Under the pieces are notes generated by a model. That model worked only from the letters and a program-made list of their open reading frames with translations, ran no database searches and was not told the DNA's origin. Below, piece after piece: positions 58,620-64,000 of a stretch of DNA of 64,000 nt (position 1 is its first letter; every line of letters begins with the position of its first letter). The stretch is taken from NCBI GenBank assembly GCA_938044775.1, contig CALIOE010000005.1, forward strand, positions 26,916 to 90,915, in the 5' to 3' direction. The stretch comes from an uncultured Rhizobiaceae group bacterium. GTDB lineage: Bacteria > Pseudomonadota > Alphaproteobacteria > Rhizobiales > Rhizobiaceae. The position numbers and the translations under genes are program-made.

Positions 58620-59635
58620 CAGGCAACCTCCATCAGTTCTTGCATCGCCTTGCCGACGCGGGCGGGCCCCGGGAAATAGTGCCACTCCTGGGCGTGAGGA
58701 TAAGGTGTGTCCCAGCCTGTGACCCGGATGATCGGGGCCTCCAGGTGATAAAAGCAGTTTTCCTGTACCTGTGCCGCAAGTTCCGCCCCGAATCCCGAAG
58801 TCCGCGTTGCTTCATGAACGATGAGACAACGTCCGGTTTTCTTGACGGATGTCTCGATTGTCTCAATGTCGAGGGGCAGCAATGTCCGCAAATCAATGAT
58901 CTCAGCGTCAGTTCCGGTTTCTTCAGCTGCCGCCTCGCTCACATGCACCATGGTGCCGTAAGCCAGGACCGTCAGAGCGTTTCCCTCGCGATAAACAGAG
59001 GCCTTTCCAATGGGAACGGTGTAGTGGCCGTCAGGAACGTCTGCGAGCGGATGTCCCGTCCAGTTTTTGGATGGCCGGTCATGGTGGCCGTCAAATGGCC
59101 CGTTATATAGTCGCTTTGGCTCAAAAAATATGACGGGGTCATCGTCTTCTATCGCCGCGATCAACAGACCTTTCGCGTCGTATGGATTGGAAGGCATTAT
59201 CGTCTTCAATCCGCTCACATGGGTGAACAATGCCTCGGGACTTTGGCTGTGTGTCTGACCGCCAAATATGCCGCCGCCGCAGGGCGAACGAATGGTCATT
59301 GGTGCAGTGAAATCTCCATTTGACCGGTAGCGCAGGCGGGCAGCTTCGGAAACAATCTGGTCGTAGGCGGGATAAATATAATCAGCGAATTGTACTTCAA
59401 CGCAGGGACGCAATCCGTAGGCTGCCATCCCAACGCCCGCGCCAACAATACCGCTCTCGTTAATGGGAGCGTCAAAGACCCGCGACTTGCCGTACTTTTC
59501 CTGAAGTCCCGATGTGCACCGGAACACGCCACCAAAGTAGCCTACGTCCTCGCCGAAAACGACCACATCATCATCCTCACCCAGTTTGATGTCGATGCCG
59601 TCTCTGATTGCTTCAACCATCGTCATGGAAGTCAT
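58619..59635 (-). CDS. bkdA2: branched-chain 2-oxoacid dehydrogenase E1 beta
   Basis: The beta subunit of the TPP-dependent E1 decarboxylase for the oxo acids of valine, leucine and isoleucine. The 338-residue protein has EDVGYFGGVFRCTSGLQ, NESGIVGAGVGMAAYGL and QTHSQSPEALFTH, all of the E1 beta family. It lies two bases after the E1 alpha stop and overlaps the E2 start, so all three are one operon. Confidence 0.96.
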   Translation of the reverse strand: MTSMTMVEAIRDGIDIKLGEDDDVVVFGEDVGYFGGVFRCTSGLQEKYGKSRVFDAPINESGIVGAGVGMAAYGLRPCVEVQFADYIYPAYDQIVSEAARLRYRSNGDFTAPMTIRSPCGGGIFGGQTHSQSPEALFTHVSGLKTIMPSNPYDAKGLLIAAIEDDDPVIFFEPKRLYNGPFDGHHDRPSKNWTGHPLADVPDGHYTVPIGKASVYREGNALTVLAYGTMVHVSEAAAEETGTDAEIIDLRTLLPLDIETIETSVKKTGRCLIVHEATRTSGFGAELAAQVQENCFYHLEAPIIRVTGWDTPYPHAQEWHYFPGPARVGKAMQELMEVA

Positions 59636-59637
59636 GA

Positions 59638-60933
<1,296 letters not shown>

Positions 60934-60978
60934 TCAGCTCATGATGATTTGATTCCAGCATCCTTGTTGCTGAGGTTT

Positions 60979-62484
60979 TCAAGTGACAGGCATCTTCTCC
61001 AGAATGACATCGTAGCCCCACAGGCTCTCCAGGTGCTCAAGGGTGGCCTCTTTTTGGTCTTCATCGAGTGGAATGCCATCGCGCTCAACATATTGAAGCT
61101 TCAACCGCCGGTCGTTCAGCAAGTCGACATCAACGATCTGGATGTATGGTTCAAGCGATGCCAGGTCGTGGTTTTGAGCAAGTGTCTCCCTGATATGGTG
61201 AAAGCCGCGCTCATCATGAATGCCAGTCACCAGGTAATAGGGATCGTCGGCATCGTTCGAGGTGGCGAACATTCGAAAACGACGAATGACAGTTGGACTC
61301 AGATACTGCTGAATGAATGATTCATCGCGGTAGTTGGCCCATGCATCCAACAACACGCCCCTCCAATCCTTGCATCCCGCGGTGTCGGGGAACCAGTCGC
61401 GATCCTCATCGGTCGGATTTTCGCATACCCGCCTGATGTCCTGCATCATGGCGAAACCGATGGCGTAAGGATTGATGCCGTTAAAGCGTGGATCATCAAA
61501 ATCCGGTTGAAACAGCACGTTGGTATGGCTGTGCAAAATTTCCAACATCGCTCCGTCATTCAACAGGCCGTTCTGGTGAAGTGCGTTGATGATGTAAAAA
61601 TGAACAAAACAGGCGCAGCCTTCATTCATTACTCTGGTTTGTTTTTGCGGGTAGAAATATTGTGCGATGTTGCGAACAATGCGGAGTATTTCGCGCTGCC
61701 ATGGCGAGAGGACCGGGCTATAGTGCTCGAGAAAATGGAGCAGGTTCTCTTCCGGTAGATGCAGATCCCGCTTGCGTTGCTGCAACTCGGCATCGGCCGG
61801 CACCACGCGCGCTTTGTCGGTCACAGCATTCCACAAGTAGCTTGCATTATGCTCCTCAAACCGTCGACGCTCCTGTCGCCGTTTTTTCTCGTCGCTGAGT
61901 GACGGAATTCTGGGGCGGCGGTACCGATACACACCGTTGGGCATGAGCGCGTGTGCTGAATCCAGCAATTTTTCGACCGCGGTTACGCCGTGGCGATCTT
62001 CACATTGGGCTATGTAGCCCCGGGCATATTCCAGGTAATCGAGTATGCCTTCCGCGTCGGTCCATTGTTTGAACAGATGGTTTGTTTTGAAAAAATGATT
62101 GTGACCGAAGGCAGCATGCGCCATCACCAGAGTTTGCATGGCCATCGTGTTTTCCTCCATGCAATAGCTGATACATGGATTCGAATTGATGACGACTTCA
62201 TAGGCGAGACCCATCGCTCCCTTGCGATAGAGTCGTTCGTTACGGATGAAGTGTTTTCCGAAAGACCAGTGTCGGTACATCAATGGCATGCCGATCGAGG
62301 AATAGGCATCAAGCATCTGCTCGGATGAAATAATTTCGATCTGGTTGGAATACAGGTTCAGGTTCAGCCTGTTTCGCGCCACGACGTCTATGGCATCGTA
62401 GACCCGTCGCAGCGAGTCGAAACTCCACTCGGCGTCTTCAAACAGGCAGTCAGCGTTGACGGTGGATTCAGCCAATTTGCGCAT
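60979..62484 (-). CDS. spoVR: SpoVR family protein
   Basis: A 501-residue SpoVR-family protein (E. coli YcgB relative), function unknown, linked to stress or stationary phase. Recognised by MYRHWSFGKHF, NSNPCISYCMEEN and VMAHAAFGHNHFFK near the start, and NEGCACFVHFYI in the middle. ATG 62484 overlaps the yeaH end by 17 bases; the frame opens at 62544. The order prkA-yeaH-spoVR is conserved in many proteobacteria, and the three are co-transcribed here. Confidence 0.95.
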   Translation of the reverse strand: MRKLAESTVNADCLFEDAEWSFDSLRRVYDAIDVVARNRLNLNLYSNQIEIISSEQMLDAYSSIGMPLMYRHWSFGKHFIRNERLYRKGAMGLAYEVVINSNPCISYCMEENTMAMQTLVMAHAAFGHNHFFKTNHLFKQWTDAEGILDYLEYARGYIAQCEDRHGVTAVEKLLDSAHALMPNGVYRYRRPRIPSLSDEKKRRQERRRFEEHNASYLWNAVTDKARVVPADAELQQRKRDLHLPEENLLHFLEHYSPVLSPWQREILRIVRNIAQYFYPQKQTRVMNEGCACFVHFYIINALHQNGLLNDGAMLEILHSHTNVLFQPDFDDPRFNGINPYAIGFAMMQDIRRVCENPTDEDRDWFPDTAGCKDWRGVLLDAWANYRDESFIQQYLSPTVIRRFRMFATSNDADDPYYLVTGIHDERGFHHIRETLAQNHDLASLEPYIQIVDVDLLNDRRLKLQYVERDGIPLDEDQKEATLEHLESLWGYDVILEKMPVT

Positions 62485-63808
62485 CCCGGGATTTCTTTGC
62501 GAACAACTCCTTGAACACCGGATAGATGTCCGCTGCTCTTGCAATTCGCTTCATTGCCATGTGGGGCCAGACCTCAGCGATGTGTCGGTACTCGCGCCAC
62601 AATTCCACACCGCTTTCTTCACTGTTGAGAAACTCGGCTTCCGCTTCATCGACGATTTCGACATAGGCAAAGTACTGGCAATACTTCATCAGCCAATCAC
62701 TCAGCAAAACGGCACATTTTCGTGAATCGCCGGCGTAATTTTCTCCGTCCGACGCCTGCGCTACATAGATGTTCCAATGCGCCGGCGGGTAGCGCTCCTC
62801 AATAATGCGCTTTGTTTCAGACAACGCCGTGCTGACGATCGTACCTCCGGTCGCTGTGGCATAGAAGAATGTCTCCTCGTCCACCTCCTGGGCGTTGTGG
62901 GTGTGCCTTACAAACACGAGCTCTACGGTCCCGTAGCAGCGTCGCAGAAACAGATGCAGCAACATGAAAAACCGCTTTGCCAGGTCTTTCTCCCGTTCTC
63001 CCATCGATGCCGAGACATCCATCAGACAAAACATCGCCGCCTGCTCGCGCGGTTCAGGCTTTTGCTCGAAATAGTTGTAACGAACGTCAAGCGGATCGAT
63101 GTAGGAAACGATCTTTTGTCTGCGCAGCAACTCCTCCAGCAATTTTTGTGCTTTGCGCAATTGACTGCGTTGCTCTCGGGTAGGCGATGACACCGCTTCG
63201 AGACTGAAGATCTCCTCACGCAGTGCGCGAATTTCCTTGTCGCTTGGCCGCCTCAGTGCAAGTCGTCGACACAGAGCATTGCGCATCGTCCGCCCAACAT
63301 TGATGTTTGCCGGTGATCCCGTGGTTGAAAGACCGGCTCTGTGCGGCCTGCTCACTTCAATCTGCTGCAGGCTGCGTTTGACAAGATTAGGAAGTTCCAT
63401 GTCCTCAAAGAACAGATCAAGGAACTCGTCGCGCGACAGCACAAACAGAAAGTCGTCGTCACCTTCACCACTGTCTGAGCCGGATTTGGCGCCTTCCCCG
63501 CCTGCGCCGGGCGGCGGCTTACGAATTTTGTCGCCGGTTCGATAGGATTTGTTTCCGCTGGATACGCGGACCCGTTTGCCACCCTCATTCGCCTGACGAA
63601 ACGTCGGTTCGGCGATCGTGTCGGAAGGCACAACGATGTCTTCTCCACGTTCGGCGTCGGCAATTTTTCGCTCGCGAACCGCCTGATCAAAAGCTTTTTT
63701 GATGTGGGTTCGAACGCGCCTGATAAACCGGCGACGGTTTCCAAGACTGGTGTCTTTTGGGTTCAGGCGCCGGTCTATGAAATGACCCATTGGGCTCGAC
63801 GTGCTCAT
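62468..63808 (-). CDS. yeaH: YeaH/YhbH (DUF444) family protein
   Basis: A 446-residue DUF444 protein with a von Willebrand factor A-like domain in its C-terminal half (FCLMDVSASMGEREKDLAK, D-x-S-x-S metal site). The N-terminus is basic, with a Gly-rich linker at about 97-115. It works with the PrkA kinase and SpoVR in a stress-response group whose mechanism is not established. It starts three bases after the prkA stop and overlaps spoVR. Confidence 0.95.
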   Translation of the reverse strand: MSTSSPMGHFIDRRLNPKDTSLGNRRRFIRRVRTHIKKAFDQAVRERKIADAERGEDIVVPSDTIAEPTFRQANEGGKRVRVSSGNKSYRTGDKIRKPPPGAGGEGAKSGSDSGEGDDDFLFVLSRDEFLDLFFEDMELPNLVKRSLQQIEVSRPHRAGLSTTGSPANINVGRTMRNALCRRLALRRPSDKEIRALREEIFSLEAVSSPTREQRSQLRKAQKLLEELLRRQKIVSYIDPLDVRYNYFEQKPEPREQAAMFCLMDVSASMGEREKDLAKRFFMLLHLFLRRCYGTVELVFVRHTHNAQEVDEETFFYATATGGTIVSTALSETKRIIEERYPPAHWNIYVAQASDGENYAGDSRKCAVLLSDWLMKYCQYFAYVEIVDEAEAEFLNSEESGVELWREYRHIAEVWPHMAMKRIARAADIYPVFKELFAKKSRDAQIG

Positions 63809-63811
63809 CCA

Positions 63812-64000
63812 TCAACCCGATTTGTTCACACGCATGTACCATTCGACAAGCCTTCGAACCTGCCGCTTGGTGTAACCGCGGGAAATCATGCGTTCCACAA
63901 ATTCGTGGTGTTTGGCGTCAGCCTCTTTGTCTCGTTTGGCGCCAAAGCTTATGACCGGCAAGAGGTCTTCAACCTGCCCGAACATGCGTTTCTCGATGAC
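63812..64000 (-). CDS. prkA: PrkA serine protein kinase, C-terminal end (cut by window edge)
   Basis: The last 62 codons of PrkA, read on the minus strand from the window edge. The visible end includes FGQVEDLLPVISFGAKRD, MISRGYTKRQVRRLVEWY and the C-terminus MRVNKSG, matching the PrkA C-terminal helix bundle. PrkA is an AAA-related kinase of the prkA-yeaH-spoVR group. The stop is at 63812-63814. Most of the gene, including its kinase part, lies to the right of the window. Confidence 0.92.
   Translation of the reverse strand, partial: VIEKRMFGQVEDLLPVISFGAKRDKEADAKHHEFVERMISRGYTKRQVRRLVEWYMRVNKSG

Overview
The window looks like chromosomal DNA of a mid-GC alphaproteobacterium, most likely order Hyphomicrobiales (Rhizobiales) and probably marine. 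Evidence: the mutM / enoyl-CoA hydratase / rpsT / dnaA neighbourhood, the trpF-trpB-trpA-accD-folC run, a TIGR02300 acid-rich protein, a DUF2852 protein, a CP4-like class II aroA, a MutM with a C-x4-C zinc knuckle, and a vanadium-dependent haloperoxidase, a family common in marine microbes. Identifications rest on reading motifs; no database search was possible.

Layout. 1-18.7 kb is core: partial glpK (minus strand), a short-chain dehydrogenase, mutM, a small conserved protein, enoyl-CoA hydratase, rpsT, a rhodanese, dnaA, a histone-deacetylase-like amidohydrolase, xseB-dxs, a SCO copper chaperone with a small overlapping membrane ORF, tandem DUF1330 proteins, DUF2852, a YgjP-type metallopeptidase, then trpF-trpB-trpA-accD-folC. 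18.8-29.3 kb is metabolic: a lone glycine-betaine-type binding protein, the haloperoxidase, an Lrp/AsnC regulator divergent from a fused indolepyruvate ferredoxin oxidoreductase, a Crp/Fnr regulator, an EamA transporter and an alpha/beta hydrolase. 29.3-34.5 kb returns to core: gyrB, dut-aroA, TIGR02300 and tRNA-Ala(GGC).

From the tRNA to about 57 kb the window is accessory and mosaic. It contains gene-poor stretches, two interspersed repeat families, a Tat-exported deaminase next to a secreted ankyrin protein, a YdcZ transporter, a membrane adenylate cyclase, a LysR regulator and a TyrA-like dehydrogenase. A large sugar-acid catabolic locus follows (42.3-52.4 kb): aldo/keto reductase, GntR regulator, SDR, ribose-type ABC importer, lactonase-like amidohydrolase, enolase-superfamily dehydratase and a RhaM-type mutarotase. 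Together these fit import and non-phosphorylating oxidation of an L-sugar such as L-fucose, L-rhamnose or L-galactose: mutarotase, dehydrogenase, lactonase, dehydratase. A shared TGTATATTA motif in both divergent promoter regions is a candidate operator for the GntR protein. A second sugar-acid pair (Ldh2-type oxidoreductase plus galactonate-dehydratase-like enzyme) lies at 53.5-55.7 kb.

57.4-64 kb holds two minus-strand operons: the branched-chain 2-oxoacid dehydrogenase (E1 alpha, E1 beta, E2) and prkA-yeaH-spoVR, cut by the window edge. No CRISPR array, rRNA, prophage or recognisable insertion sequence was seen.
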